A stretch of 64,000 nt of DNA, taken from NCBI GenBank assembly GCA_947579665.1, contig OX388350.1, positions 37,605,393 through 37,669,392 of the forward strand, read 5' to 3'. The notes under the pieces are model-generated. The model saw nothing but the letters and a program-made list of their open reading frames with translations, was not told where the DNA came from and did no database searches. A program made the translations under genes and the position numbers. Positions 20,618 to 34,640 of the stretch are shown piece by piece (the first letter of the stretch is position 1; the number at the start of each line of letters is the position of its first letter). The DNA is from Sympetrum striolatum. Taxonomy: Eukaryota; Arthropoda; Insecta; Odonata; Libellulidae.

Positions 20618-23600
20618 TTATCGCGATATTCGTGAAATTGGTATTTAGGATAGGAATATTGATTTAAGCATGCAATCTAAAGACCAATACATGACCTTTT
20701 CATAGAAGTGAACTTAAAACTTCTCCTCATTTAAGGTATAAGTTTGAGGAAATCACGAATCCATGCTTGAACAGGGTTTATCACTGCTCTTTGAAAATCA
20801 AGAACTTGGAGAAACTCTGAGTCGTTTCTTTTGCATTCTACTTTGTGGAATCACTTTTCTTTTAAACGTTACTTGTCTATGACCGGGTACTAAAATGAGT
20901 AGTTAAAATGGAAGTTAACTATAATCATCATTTTAAATCTAGCAAATTATTAATAATCCACATTTAAACCTTGTTTAGGAAAATTTTCGTATAAAATAAT
21001 CAGAGGATTAAACATAACAGCAATCTAGCAGCATTAAGGTGAATTATAATTAAACAACTATTTGAAGCTCACTCGATCTGCTGCTTAAGTTAATTATAAT
21101 TTTAAATAACAGCGAAGGTTTAAATATCGACTATAGTACGATTTGTTAGAGAAAAAGTAAAGATTACAGTTAAACTCAATTTTGCGTATAGATTAGATAC
21201 CAGGCCTATTTGTGTTACAGTGGATAAAAGTTATGTTTTTTCTTTTTGCTTTCCAACCCTTTGCGAAATTTTGTCACTGTTTTAAAAGTAATTAACTTCA
21301 GTTCTTCTGCTCCTTACCCCAAGTTTGCTAACGTCCTTCTCTAGGAAAATGTCGGTAACGTCAAAAATAATACTGCTTCCTTTACGTGGCACTCAATTAA
21401 GTGGAATAAGTATACAAAAGCGTAAAATTCTAAAACTTATGAGTTTTACAAAGCTTTTTTTCATTTCGAGTGAGTAAAAACTCTAAATGGCCATTCAGTG
21501 TCATGAATTCAAATGTTTTGTGCCAAAGGAAGGGAAAGGTATGAAGTATCTGACATTTCAATGCGAGGCGGAAACTGTTCCCACAAACTCACTTCAGAAC
21601 TCAGTGGAACAAGAAGTTTCGGTTTAGTCGAGAGGCTCAGGCAATCTAGTTACTCTAGTTTCCATGCAAAGGATTACAAAGGCTCTACTCACTTAAAAAA
21701 CGCTAACTAACTTCAGTAATTCATCTATACTCTACTGTTTTTTTGCAGAGAATAGCATTTGTTCTGTTTTCAAACTTCATGTTAAAACTATCAAGAGCAG
21801 AAAACGAAACGATTAATTTTTGTTTCGTGCGCACTATGGCACTAGAGTTAAGAGCAGCGTTTTTCTTTTTCATACGAAATGAAAATTGCAACGTATTTAT
21901 AAAAATATATTATGTATCCTTCGGTATATAGCGAGATGCTAATGGTTACTTTATTTCCTTATAATTATTATGAAAGTAGAGAGTTTACCTACATAGACAA
22001 GTTAGCCTAATATCCGTGTTACGTAAATTAATTTTTTTTAATTTTCCAAGGTATAAAAATTTCTATGGATAGACACTTTACAGATGAAGTTAGGTCAATT
22101 TCGGACCTCTCTTTCACCTAACATCATGTTTTTTGACGATGGCAGAAATCGACGTAAAAAGTCTAAGGCGATATACAATATGAAGTTGTTAAAAAGCAGA
22201 AATGATTATCCATATAATATCCATATATATATATCCATGAAATCGAGGAAAAAACGAAAATTTACAATACTTAAGTCGAAAACAGGAAAAAGTATTTGAA
22301 AGATAATCTTATAATCATTTGATAATAATTATAGATACTTCCACGTATAAGAAACTTTATTCTTGCAATTTTTTTACTGGTTTCCTTCCAATAATTTTCT
22401 TAGTCCTAATCTTAGAAGGAGACTCAGTTGATCGAAAACCGAATAACGTAAGGAAGAATCCATTCGAGTAATAGAGTAGAAACAATTTCGTGTCCGACAT
22501 TTTTCTTTCTATTATTTCTGTTCCTCGACCGTATTCCTATCCCGAGGCGTCTTCGTTTCGAACACCAATTTCGCAGCCAAGTGGGCAGCCTTTTACTCGG
22601 GGAACTTGCTAAGGGACCAAGGTCCTCCCCTTTTCTCGTTTGCGGTTTCGTGCATTACATTTCACCCGATTCCACTCCCCTACTTTTCCGTTTATGCTTC
22701 TCACGTATGTCTTTTAACCACCTATTGCACCAACAGAGAGCAAGAAGTATTTTTTCGCTTTTTCGGTAATTCATATTTAATGTCTTTCTCACCTTTGAAG
22801 TAGTAGGCTGTGTTTCTCATTGGATACGAATAGAGAAACACCAGTTTGTGGTAGAAAGACCTTAATGTAAGAAATAGTCTTTGAAGACAAAAATAAAGTA
22901 ACAGGTGTTTTCACAGCCCTCTCTTTTACAGATAAGGTTTCCTCCCTGTTGTAAATTGACTAGTAAATTGATTGATAAAACACTCTCTGTGGATGTCAAA
23001 ATGCTTTTATAAGCTGCAAGTTGGTCTGTTGTGTTGTTCACGATCATTGCCTTCACTTTCTTTCCAATTCGCTGCAACTATCTGTCTTCTAGATTCCTTT
23101 GATATTTTTAGATTCTTACGTCATTAGACCATTTACTTCATTTACACTGAAGAGGAATCGAAAACATCAGAAATAATTCGAATTGGAATAGGAAGAAACC
23201 AAAATAGTAGAAAATTCAATTGAGTTATCTCGAGGAGAAATAAATTAAGCATAGCTTAGTGTTTTGACAACTAAAAGTATATCGTTTGAGAATAAAATAG
23301 TGTTAATAAGTTTTTTGGTTTTTCGTTTCATTAATTACTATTCATTTTATAAAATTAATTCTTGTGATCAGTAGTGTCTGCTTTATCGTCCTTCGAAATA
23401 ATTTCTTAGAATTAAACTTAAGAATGAACAAACCTTCAGAAAAGGAGAATACATGAATCAGATATGTAAATTTAAACCATATAAATGCAAAATAATCGAA
23501 CCAAAATCAAGCTTTAAATATGTTTAAAACCAATTCTATAATCACAGCCAACAGGACATACTTCAAAGTCTCAGTGACATTATAAAGAGAAATGTCAATG

Positions 23601-26600
23601 TTTAATTGTGAATATAAAATTAGTGCGTGGTAATCATAAAACTTTGTACATGGTTACAACTGATATTAAATTTATGATGAAAAATTATAATTGAAATTTT
23701 TATATGACATTTTAAATATTCTAGAAGAATAAAAATATGATAAATTAATAATTCAATGAAAAATAATTATGGAATTAAATTAAATTCGAGGGTTTGAATG
23801 AATTTCCTGAATCGGGGACTAAAAGGTCAAACATTGCAAACGATACATTACATTTTGACCGATTTATTAATTAATATTTTTTGTGGATTAAAGAGGATGG
23901 TCGCTTATTCGAAGCTTAGCAAATTCACAGTACCAATAATGGTTTTATTAACAAAAGTAATAGCTTTAATTTGTAAAATAATGAACAATTTTCAAGAAAA
24001 TATAGCTCCAAGGAAATAACATGATGACAAGAAAGTATCACATATATCCATAAAAACAATCCTATTTACTTTGAAATATTTTTCTTGCAGACATAAATTT
24101 TCATTTTGATTTCCCTTCGAAATTATAGCAAAATTTCATATTGAAAATTTAATGTATACCAATAAATTTATATCCTTATAAATAATAAAAAAATTATCTA
24201 GCATCCGCAGGAGCATGATTGATTTGAATATCGTAGTTACTTTTCATTTAATTCGTCTAAGATAAAAGTAATTTTCGAATCATACACACCAGTAAATGTG
24301 TAGTAACCATTCCGTGATATATTCATATACGATTTAATTTGGATATCCGCTGGTTTGACACGGCAATTTTTTCTGTATGAATTAAATAATTATAATTGAT
24401 ATTTTACTCATATTGAAATCGACTATCTGTTCCTCACCGTTGGTTGTTCATTTTCTATTTTATTATATTTTAATAATACGAATTAAATGACTGAATGATA
24501 CTATGCAAATCTCATTCAGTTTGCTCACATATTCTTTCTATTAACTGAAGCAATGCGATTGCAATATTTTCTTACGAAAGAGTAGAATTTACCTCAGTAA
24601 AGAATAGAAGTATGATATCCAAAAATTCAAAGTTACCGTTGAATAAGGCTGAGCAGAGTGCTAGTGGAACAAATTCAATCTTAACGAGAGGAAATCATAT
24701 CAAATCCTGGCCAAGTACGTGGGCTTCCCACTGAAGAATGATGAAATTTCATCAGGTCCGTTCCCTGACGTTGCAGCGTAACGAAGTTAACAACCCAATC
24801 TGCATTTGCTTAGGCAGTCCTGCTAAGTGCTGCATCTCCTATTCAGATGAAATTCCTCGCTTCTCTTGTAACTCTCTATGCTTTACTTTCCCGAGCGAAC
24901 AATTTTCATTACGTGCTACATCTGTGTTCATGATGAAAGTGAGTGAGACCAAAAAATATCAGTACCCTATGCTTTCCAACAAGCTACCTTTTCACGGAAT
25001 TAGATATTAATACCAGATGTTTCAATTCGTTCAGTGATTTAATTAGAGGAGTCATTTTAGTGACAGCTATAAATAATGATTCTCTTAAAATTTCCGGTTG
25101 AGTTATTGCTTCAGCTCTTGCTGAGCTTCTTCGACATATATTCTGTTACGGGAAATCTTTGGTTGGTAAGGCAATTTTCTGATATTAAATATTACGCTAT
25201 GTTTTCGTTTTAATATTGTATTTATATCCTTGTCGAAATGTATTCAAATGTTTATGATGGTCTTAGAAATAAGATTAACAAAGCTAACTTGGCTTAACTA
25301 ATTGTGAGTAAAAGTTCAAAGCGAAACAGTTCACTTTTTAAATTTAGTATTAGATGCAATTTACTCAGAATTGACCTGGTTTGATTTTAATAAACACAGC
25401 AGCAGATATTATTTTAGTTCGAATGACATTCTATTCCATAAGCTCATTTGGGGAGTTATAACTTAATTATATCCCAAATATCTTAAATGCTGAATCATGT
25501 TAAATTACATTTAAGATTTATCATTTAAATTAATTTTCTACTCTTTTAATTTTATTTAAGTCGCCGTATCTTGTATTATCAATTTTTTCATTCGTTTATC
25601 CTTTGTACCATTTTTTCGACTAAGTCGATATACGAGTCTGTGAACTTTGATTCATAGGACTAATGTATATACACATTGATCGGGTTTAGCTGTCGATTTT
25701 TGAAGTAGAGGTATTGCTTTCCATTCGTTTATCTCATCATTCGTTTACCTCTCATCTTACTGTAATTATTCCTCTTCCAATCATCAATTCTGATTTTACT
25801 TTCATTTCCATACAACATCTTCTATTCAATCTTAATATTCATTCATAAACTATTATATGATTCATACAATATATAATACGTTATATATGTAGATTGAAAG
25901 AGAATCCAGAAAAAAACATAACGTTATATTATTATTTCTCGTTTTAGAGATGTTGCTTTGCGAGATAGACGTAAGGAAAGCACTCTTTTTATCAGATTCA
26001 GCCGCTGAAAATAATTACCTCCAACGTATATGTAGAACAATTAATTAAAATTCGCATTAAAACGTAATAAAGGAGAATGATACATGGCAAAGGATATCAA
26101 ACTGAAATCTCCAAAGTGGTTCTTCTCGTGCTTATGTAGCTCCTTACAGTGCCGATTCAAATCCTCCGTTCTTTATAACTTCCCTTCCTTTCTCACATAC
26201 GCTCTCCCACACCCTCTTCACTCCCAATTAACCTCTCCCTCTACCCATTTTATCCGCCCTCTCCAACAGCGACACACTCCAATGGAGTTGCCAGAAGGTG
26301 GACGGAGGCGTTGGAAACAGCAATTACCAGTCTCTGGTGTGCGGACGGCGATGGGACCTGCGGGGATAGCATTTTGGGCCGAGATGGTAATTAGGATACC
26401 CAGCGCATTCGGTTTCCTGTTTTCCCTCCCTTTTTTATTCCCGGGCTTTTTATTGGGGAGATAGCGGCTTTTTTCGCGGGGCGCATTCCGTTATTAGCCT
26501 GTTTGCCCAAGTTGGCCGTATTGCGCTGTCGCAATTCGGTCCTTCTATAAATAGGTCAGTATCTTTTTAGTCGGATACGTAAAAATGGTCCGATTGCGGC

Positions 26601-26611
26601 AAAAATTTCGG
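20618..26611. other. Non-coding AT-rich DNA, no gene seen
   Basis: About 6 kb with no coding pattern, RNA gene or clear repeat. A less AT-rich pyrimidine-rich patch spans about 26170-26560. Open frames here are short and without domains. Confidence 0.55.
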
Positions 26612-26955
26612 GGTGAAGTTTTATCCCGGAAAGTTATGTATTTTTGATGAGGGGATTTCAGAAGTAACGGACGAAACAAGTATGTATCGGCTGAAGTTTC
26701 CGCGTTTGGACATAAAAGGGAAATGTAAGATAAATACAGAGTACTTTGTTCTCGAATTTAATATACTAATGACTGGGTTCGATGATTGCTAATATCCCGT
26801 AAAGTTATGGATATTTTGTGAGAGATTTTTAGGTGTCCTAGGATATATAAAATATCGCATCAGCTGAAGCTATTGCATGTAACCACAAAAGAAAATTTTA
26901 AGATTGAGACATTAATTTATACCTAAATTTAATTTACTCGTGAACGAGATTTATA
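26612..26955. repeat. Diverged tandem duplication, period about 171 bp
   Basis: Two adjacent copies share ATCCCG-AAAGTTATG (26622 and 26793), then CGGCTGAAG versus CAGCTGAAG, then ACATAAAAGGGAAA versus ACCACAAAAGAAAA. The duplication is clear but old. Confidence 0.6.
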
Positions 26956-28518
26956 ATCGCCGTTATCAGTCAAACAAATAAGAGCAAGCTTTATTTGGCT
27001 AATTACATTGGTAAATTGAATGCCTCTTGTTTCTTTATTACGCGTGACTTACACCAATAGGACAAAAGAATGACAGGTAGCGTATGTAAATTTAGTCTTA
27101 TTCTGAAAATTTAATGCTAGAAGAAAAATTCTAGGAGAGTCATTGAAATTATAGACCGTATTTTTCTACATTGATTTTAATTTTATTACTAAACTGATAT
27201 TTTTATATCTGAATTGTATAATTCGAAGTGTATTATTTCAGTAATGGATTTCCACAAAGTATCTCCTTCGAATATTGATTTCACTAGTAGAGCCAATTTT
27301 GGAAATGTTTCCCTTTTATCAGTTATGCGGAGAGGAAATATTTATACTCTCTGGAGTTTGAAATATCCTATTTAATGAGGCAAATAATTTAAAATTGACT
27401 TCATCATTAGCTTAAATTACCATAACAGGTTTATAATACGACTTCGTCATCAATTACGTTTATACGTTTTTATATTAAAATTTTGATGGTTACTTTATTT
27501 CATATCCTATCTCCACCAGTAGATATTTTTTCGGAATAAACCACTGATAATGTATCTTCATTAAATATAGCAATTGATTAAAAAAGAGATTGTCTTTATC
27601 AAGAATAACTGAAGAAATATCAACTGGTAATCTCCATATCCTTATTACATATAACGGATCCTCTGTTTTATATCTTCAACTTTCAACGCCCTCAGACGGA
27701 CGTACTATTAGGTCCGGAGTTATTTTTCTAATTAGGAATGAGTTGTTCTTAGTATATATGCGTGTTTTATATTTTTGTCACGTCTGTTATATCAATTTAA
27801 AGGTAAAGAAATGTTATCCCGAATTCCTCACTCATGATCATTTTTATAAGTGCTAATACTCTCTACCGAACCAATATAATGTCCTGGATATTTTCTTCAG
27901 TTGCTCTTTGTATCATCAGCGCGAATACTAGCCAAAGTTAGTTGAAAGAAACCAAAACTTAGCAAAAAATTGGTTAAGTGCATGGCAACCTCGGATAGAT
28001 TTGTCCTGCAGCCAAATATGTCTTGTGAAACGTTTTATTTTTCTCACGTGACAAAGAAAATTGTCTCGAGTGGAATTAAGAAAAATGTTCGGAGATTGAG
28101 TGGTAAAGAGAAGAAAGGAGGTTTTTCAATTTTACCTCACATACATTGATTATGTGAAATCTAATGTTTACATAATGAAAAAGTAACGACCAAATTTATG
28201 AACGAATTGATTTTTACATTTTGTTTTTTTTTTTATAAGGGACTACCTATTTCCCCCGTTATGATCCCTTGATATGTCAAATATGTCCATCACCATTTCA
28301 TTTCTCCTCTCTGCTGGAACCGGAAATGTATTCCTACGCACCGTAATGTATGGAGATCGTGCACTGCATGAGAAGACGATTCCCTAACCGCGTCTTAGTT
28401 CGCAGATTACGTTCCGGAACACAAGACGCGCTCAATGGACCGAATGATAACTTTCTCCTCTCCCACCCATCCTATTTTCTCCTTATACATATTCGATTCC
28501 GTGGGAAATTCCTCTGCT
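26956..28518. other. Non-coding AT-rich DNA, no gene seen
   Basis: No coding pattern or recognised repeat. Confidence 0.55.
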
Positions 28519-28612
28519 ACCATTTCCCGCTCCTCCGACACCATCCCCCGCTACTCCGCCACCGTTCCCTGCTCCTCCGCCGCCATTCCCCGCTATTCTG
28601 CCACCATCCCCG
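28519..28612. repeat. 21-bp minisatellite, about 4.5 units
   Basis: Four full units start at 28519, 28540, 28561 and 28582, with a partial fifth at 28603. Each follows the pattern ACCATYCCCYGCTMCTCCGCC with a few changes. Because 21 is a multiple of three, all frames read through as seven-residue repeats, which explains the open frames on both strands. They are not evidence of a gene. Confidence 0.75.
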
Positions 28613-31600
28613 AATTTTCGCGTAGCAAACCGAGGTTTCCACCAACGCAAGGCGTCTTTCGACTGCTCATCTTTCCCTCTCATTACCTCTGCCCCCAGCG
28701 ACTGTTCCCACATCATAATCCGACGGAGAGCGGGTTTAATTCACAAAGAAGCACGGACGGCGACGCGGGGCAGTCAATTATTCCGAGCCGGTGCTCTCCT
28801 TCAGAGCGCCGATGGCGCGTAGAAATGGGAACTGTGATGAAAAAGGAGGGAATAGGATTTTCCCCGAATTGGATGACAGTGAGGCTATTCTGACAGCGCG
28901 GTTTCCCCGGGAAAGGGCGGGTTTCTCTCCCACGTGTAACCGCTGTAGCTAAAAGTCAATCTGATAGGAATTTAGGGGGTCGGTGATACGCCCGGATGTA
29001 TTTCCTTTTTTTTGGAAGAGTTTTTCCTTTCGGCCTATGGGAGGCGTGCGAGGAAATTCTCTTTCTCGTTCATGTTGTACAATATTGAAAAGGACAACAG
29101 ATGGGTGCTTTATCTGCCTCTTCTCTGACACATTATGCTGAGGATTTTTGCGAGAATGAGATATCCCTAACCTTTCTTTTTGACACAGTGTCCAATATGT
29201 TGGATAAAATACTCGTTTATTTGTTAAGAAGTAGTCTTAACAGTAAAATGCTATTTTTCATGGATTTTAATGCTTTTACTTCCTTTCTCTTAATTTTGTA
29301 TCAATAAGATTTATCAACATATTTTATAGCTAGATAGAGTTAGCAATATCATGTAATATATTTGGAGATATTATGTTTTTATCCATTTTTCTATCTAGAC
29401 TTTTACTGTTAGTTAGTTATGTAAATGCTTTAAACATATGTTACTTAGGTTCTTCTATTAGGGACCTCTTATATCAAATATAGTTTTAATTCATATCTAT
29501 GTTATCAGTAAATTGAATATGGATTTTGATGACATTGTTTGTGAAGCTAACCCACTAAATGTTGGGAGCAGTTTAAATTTGAAATAAAATCATGCATCTT
29601 TCGTCTTTTACCTAAGTATTCACTTATATATTTGTATATTACTTTCAATATAATAGTACAAGTTATAATCAATCGAATTAACTAGATCGTTACGGCAAAG
29701 TTGACTCCAATTACGACTTATATTCACTTTAGAGTTTAAATTAATGTTTAGTATAGATAATACATCAATACGTTTACGGTAGTGAAATATAAATACGGTA
29801 TACCGAAATATCGAATTACTATAAGGAAGCAACGTTAATTCTTTATTTATTAGAATTTCGAAAAATCTGCGCCAATATCCGGTCTTATTTATTCGTAATA
29901 TCACCCGACCCACTTAATTTTTAATCTCAGAATGGGTACGGAAACGAATAATTTAATTTGCAATTCAATATACTCTTCTCCGCTCAGTCGTTCTATCTCC
30001 TATCTTTTTTTAAATAATACTAACCTTGTCAATTTTAAATTATATGCAATATTGGTTCTAACCGCGATTGTACTGAACATCTAATTTGAATGCTTTAATC
30101 CTCAATTAGAACTTTTTCGTATATCTTCATTTTAATATCGCAAATAATCAAATAAAATTTTGGATTGAATTTTCCATCTTGTCGCGGAAGTGAAGTACTA
30201 TCATACGATGTTTGGTAGATAAAATAAGTTAATATATAATAAAGAATGATTTCATAATATCATAAAGACCTAGTCTTAGTTAGGGATTTCTCTCGGTCAT
30301 GACTTCATCTTTATTACACGGTTGAATATATAGGCTTTAATGAATGATAATGATAAAAAATAAATTTAAATATTAGGTGTAGGAGTTACTGAATGTTGAT
30401 ATGTATTATAGAAGTGATTGAAGGTGAAAATTCATTATTTTTCCGCTCACTTATAATGCTACTCATGTAAATGTACCAGAAAATTCAAATTTCAGACTTT
30501 ATATTTATATTCCGGGACAGCTTCCTGAGCGCAATACCGGACATATGTGCACTGAAAAATTGATATAATTATGAGCATCCTTCGTATTCATACATCACGT
30601 TCCACAAAATCTCCCCTGGGGACGTTATTTATATTGTTATGAATGTAAATTTTTATTCTGCCAATTTGTATTTATCATTCGGTCTAGAGCCCTTCTTTCA
30701 TTCGATTCATAAAATCTAAATGGACGGAATGGAGAGATATAAATCAAAGGGAGCGATGAGTCCGTCCTTTTTGATGGGAAGCATTTTATTTATCACCCGG
30801 GGCCTTTGCGTAGCTAAACCGATGACCTACTTATTCTGGTCTAAATAATTTTTTGTCATCATATTCCGATCGCCGTATGATTCATGCGATGGCACTCGGA
30901 TGGCTTAGCATCTACTTTATGGCAGCCAGATAAGAGAAATATTACGAATTCCCCATGGACTGCTCTATGCGAGTACTTGCAAAGTTTTGCCACATCAAGT
31001 TGGAAGTCATATTCTTTGTGGCATGCTGCAATTAGTGGAATAATAAGAAAATTATTTTCTCCGAAGTTAAATGCATTCCGCAGAAGTAATAATAATCAAA
31101 ATAAGAATATATTTATGAATAAATAATTTTATTAATTTTTTATATATTTATGATAAATTACCCGCCATGGTCTCATGAGCATTTTCTCAGATGATTATAT
31201 CTTTTTCTATGAAAAATTTTAATGAAGTTGTAGGAAGTCAAACTTTGCTCAAGTTTCCTTAAAAGTTAGGTAACGTTAAGTTGGAGGAAGTTGAAATTAG
31301 GTCGTTAACAAAAATAAAACATTATTTAAGTTGAAAAAGTTATCAATTCACTTTAAAATCAGATTCTTATAGAAACTTCTACGATTATATCTTTTGAATT
31401 CAATATTGTCTCAAAATAATCTCGTAATTATTAATATGTAAAACCTCTAACTCCTTAACAGCTGTGTTCCAATTTTTTTCTCATTACCTCTCATCAGATT
31501 TCACTCCTTGTTTAACTTCTTGAAGGTACTGCATTTCCATAGAAGAAATTTGTCGTTTGCAATAAGTCGGCCCTATGAGGATGTCTTTTTTCATTTTCTT

Positions 31601-33380
31601 ACTACGTTTTTCCAAGTAATCGCTAGCTTATTTAAACTGAATAAATTGATACGAGTTGAGGCAAAAATATGATTTTTACCTTCAGCCAAACAAGATAAAA
31701 TCGGAGTGAAGAAATTATTTGTCAATTTTCCGCATGGAGAAAGCAAGAAAGATTTAGAAGAAGATTAGGATTGATAAATCGAACCATTTTAAGGGAAATA
31801 TTATTTACTGAAGTTTTGGTATTGATTGTATTTCTCCAAAATAACCACTTTGGTAGTTAACGTTGTATTAGTAGCTTAAAGTTCTTACACGAAGTTTATT
31901 GTTGTAAAATAGTTGAAATAGGAAGAAATCAAAGATGAATTAAAATACCTACTATACTGAATAAACTTCCAAGGGATTTAAGAGACGTAGAAAATGTGAT
32001 TACTCTTTAAAATAAAGTAATGGAGTGGATATTCAATAGAATATTATGTTGATATTATTTAAATGATAAAATATAATTTATATCAATTGAGTTGAGGGAT
32101 CATAGTCAATTAATTTTAAAATCTGGCACCTGCTGACAAGTCCATAAGTAGGACTTAGCGGGACCTTAAAGAAATAAAATATGCTGAAGAAACGGTGCGT
32201 GCAGTAAATACTGCAGGGCTTGCAATTATGTTAGGATATTCAGAAATTTGGGTTCTGTTCCGATCCTAAGATGTTATGGATCTCAAAAGATACCACGAGG
32301 TAAAACATTAATAAAGTATAAGATGACCAGTGTAGAAGCAAGACAAAAGCAATCGCAGGAAGTAACGATGGAGATGTGGAGAAAATAGTACACGAGGCTT
32401 ATTTCGCGAAACAAAAGTAGGAAGCGACACTCCAACCGCCACTCCATTGATACATCTCTATCGGAACTGAAACTCGGAAGCTTTTAACTGTAATCAGTCT
32501 GATTCTCATTGTCAAAGCGTGTACTTCGGAAGCAAGAAGTTCCTTTCCAACAAGGAAGTAAAAATATGCTGGGACATCTCGAGAGAAAACGATTTCGATT
32601 AACAATACTTAATGACGGCCTTTGTGATACTCTTTGAAGTTCTGCACCGCCTACTCGCCTACCTTCCGGGAGATCTCGTTCGCAAAAGGATTATGACCAA
32701 GTGAGAATTCCTTACCTTTGCAAAGAGGGGACTCCATCTGTCTTTTGCTCCTCGAGAGGTGGAATTTTTTCCTTCTCCGTCTCTCAATCCTCCAAGACAA
32801 AGGGAGAAGCGAAACTGAGTGCTAGAGCTACTTAATGAGGCGGGGGAGAAGTAAGCCCCGAAAGGGATAAGGGGGCAGGGAAAGAAAGGAAGTTTTCCAC
32901 ATTTTTTCCGCCCCTCTCCTCCATCTCCTTTTTTCATCTTCGAGTAATGAAAGTCTGAGAGCGGGAAGAATTCGGAATTAAGAGGGCCCAAATGTTTCCC
33001 TTTGTGAGTCTCATTTTTTTGTTTCTCCGCTGCTAATGCCGAGTGAATATCATGCGATTTCCATTGTCTCTTGGGTCTGAGTCGGTATAAAGACGCCCGT
33101 CGTTAAGTGATTGCCAACTTGGTGCGGCAGAGTGGCTTGTATTCTTCGCCGATAACGCGATGTGTTGAATGAGACGTGGGAGGAGTGGTGCAATCCCCGC
33201 TGTTTACTGCGCTATGACAGTGCTTTCGCTCGGTCGTTGCACTTTACGTCCCCGGTTGTTGTGCCATTTAAATCGGCCGGAAATTTAAACGGCAAAATGT
33301 AGTCTAATCGAGTGTTACGGACGAGTTTCTTTTAGCGCTTTTTGGACTTGATTAGTATGTATTAAAATAAATTGCCACTA
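28613..33380. other. Non-coding DNA, no gene seen
   Basis: Mostly AT-rich. GC-richer patches lie at 28640-28960, 32640-33000 and 33040-33300. The last has GGTATAAAG (33083-33091) in a CG-containing context, possibly a promoter remnant, but no exon is recognisable beside it. Confidence 0.5.
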
Positions 33381-33936
33381 AGGGGCTGTCCATTAATCAC
33401 GTGATGTTTTTTTGCAACTTTTTAACCCCCCCCCTCTCTCCTGGTGAGGTTTTAGACTACCCCCCTCCCCCCTACCCAAAATCACGTGTATTTTTTGGTA
33501 CTAAGTATCTTAAAATTTTCAGAAGATTATCTTTAAATACAGTTATAATCTAATTTAATTCTGGAAAATTAAGCACCGTGATAAATATGTCCAGACAGAC
33601 ATTAAGGTTGCAGGTTGTTTGTGACTGGAATAAAATAATAAATGAAAGGTGTAATCATGTGAAAAACATAATTTTACATATTATTTACACATAATTGCAT
33701 TGTTTTAAGGGAAAATAAACACGACAACGATTTACGCATGTTTTCGGCGCCAAAATCATGGACTTAGTGGCAACTGGAAAGCCGAGCCGGGCGGCCGTTT
33801 TTCTATTTAGAAATCTCGCGCTCAACGAAACAATAAATACACGTGATATTTTACTACACCCCACTCCCCTTTGTGATATTTAGTGATATTCTTCAAACCC
33901 CCCCTTTTCGAGCCTCACGTGATAATGGACGATCTC
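33381..33936. mobile_element. MITE (non-autonomous DNA transposon), about 556 bp
   Basis: The ends are inverted repeats. The left starts AGGGGCTGTCCATTAATCAC and the right, read inward on the minus strand, GAGATCGTCCATTATCAC. They share GTCCATTA(A)TCACGTGA. Dinucleotide TA flanks both sides (33379-33380 and 33937-33938), which fits a Tc1/mariner-type TA target duplication. A longer flanking match CTAAG could also be read. A perfect 13-bp subterminal inverted repeat (33481-33493 with 33835-33847) and C-rich blocks inside both ends support symmetrical architecture. No transposase frame is present, so it must have been mobilised in trans. Confidence 0.75.
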
Positions 33937-34020
33937 TAAGTACCAACACCATCAATGATAAATGCTTTCCAATAACTTAAAATCTGGTTATACTCCATAT
34001 CACAGCCAACTTAACTCATC

Positions 34021-34055
34021 GAAGAGCTTAAGATCTAAAAGATCTTAAGCTCTTC
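34021..34055. repeat. Perfect 15-bp palindrome at the 5' edge of a Penelope RT fragment
   Basis: GAAGAGCTTAAGATC (34021-34035) is followed by TAAAA and its exact reverse complement (34041-34055). The right arm is in frame with the Penelope RT remnant that follows, so the left arm looks like an inverted copy of the fragment's first bases. Confidence 0.75.
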
Positions 34056-34295
34056 AATGCTCTCATGAAAGCTGATAAGGGCAATACTGTTGTTATTACG
34101 GATAAACAACATTAATTTTCAATTTCCCAGCAGTTAATTGATAGTGGTCCTTATACTGTTCTATCTAGGCCTCCTCTTAATAAGTTAATCCTACAGGTCG
34201 GAGATACCATGAAAAGGTGCAACAGTCTTATTACTCCTGCTCTTAAATTTAAGTTAAAAGTGTCTCATCAGTCCATTAAAAAATACCTTCGTTGA
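34041..34295 (+). pseudogene. Penelope-like reverse transcriptase fragment, broken
   Basis: Reading in frame from 34041 gives DLKLFNALMKADKGNTVVI, then TDK, a stop at 34113-34115, and about 60 further residues (SQQLIDSGPYTVL, then PPLNKL) to a stop at 34293. The ADKGN-x-VVI motif followed by a Tyr-containing segment and Y-x-x-L is the signature of the N-terminal part of Penelope-like element RTs. No catalytic YxDD region remains. The in-frame stop and severe truncation make it a dead fragment. Hammerhead-like motifs at 6537-6700 and 62085-62153 show that the same superfamily is present elsewhere in this window. Confidence 0.7.
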
Positions 34296-34349
34296 TGGTT
34301 TTGGTACTTGGTGACAATTTATTCTATTACTTTACCACCAGCGGTATAC

Positions 34350-34640
34350 CGTTATTAGTATTAATTGAATGGAAATTAACACTGATGAATTCATGACGGT
34401 AAAGTATTTTAATAATACTGAACAAAAGTTTCTCGAAGTATCTTCGAGTTTAAATCAGCCACTATAATCAGGGATGAACAATTTAGTCGAATGTTCGATC
34501 CGAGTATCTTTAAATGCTTTTTGTGAATGATTAATATTTATTGAATGGAAAGTGGCGCTGATGAAAACATTAGGGTAAAATTTCTCTATGATAGTAAACA
34601 GAACTTTCTCGAAATATATTTGTTTACTCATGAAGGAAAT
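34350..34640. repeat. Diverged tandem duplication, period about 177 bp
   Basis: Two adjacent copies share ATTGAATGGAAA (34363 and 34540), CTGATGA, GGTAAA-TT and GTTTCTCGAA versus CTTTCTCGAA in the same order. Confidence 0.65.

Noticed and set aside
28350..28893. Open frames of 91 and 152 codons on + and 77 on -
   Set aside because: They exist because a 21-bp minisatellite is open in every frame. The flanking residues show no domain.
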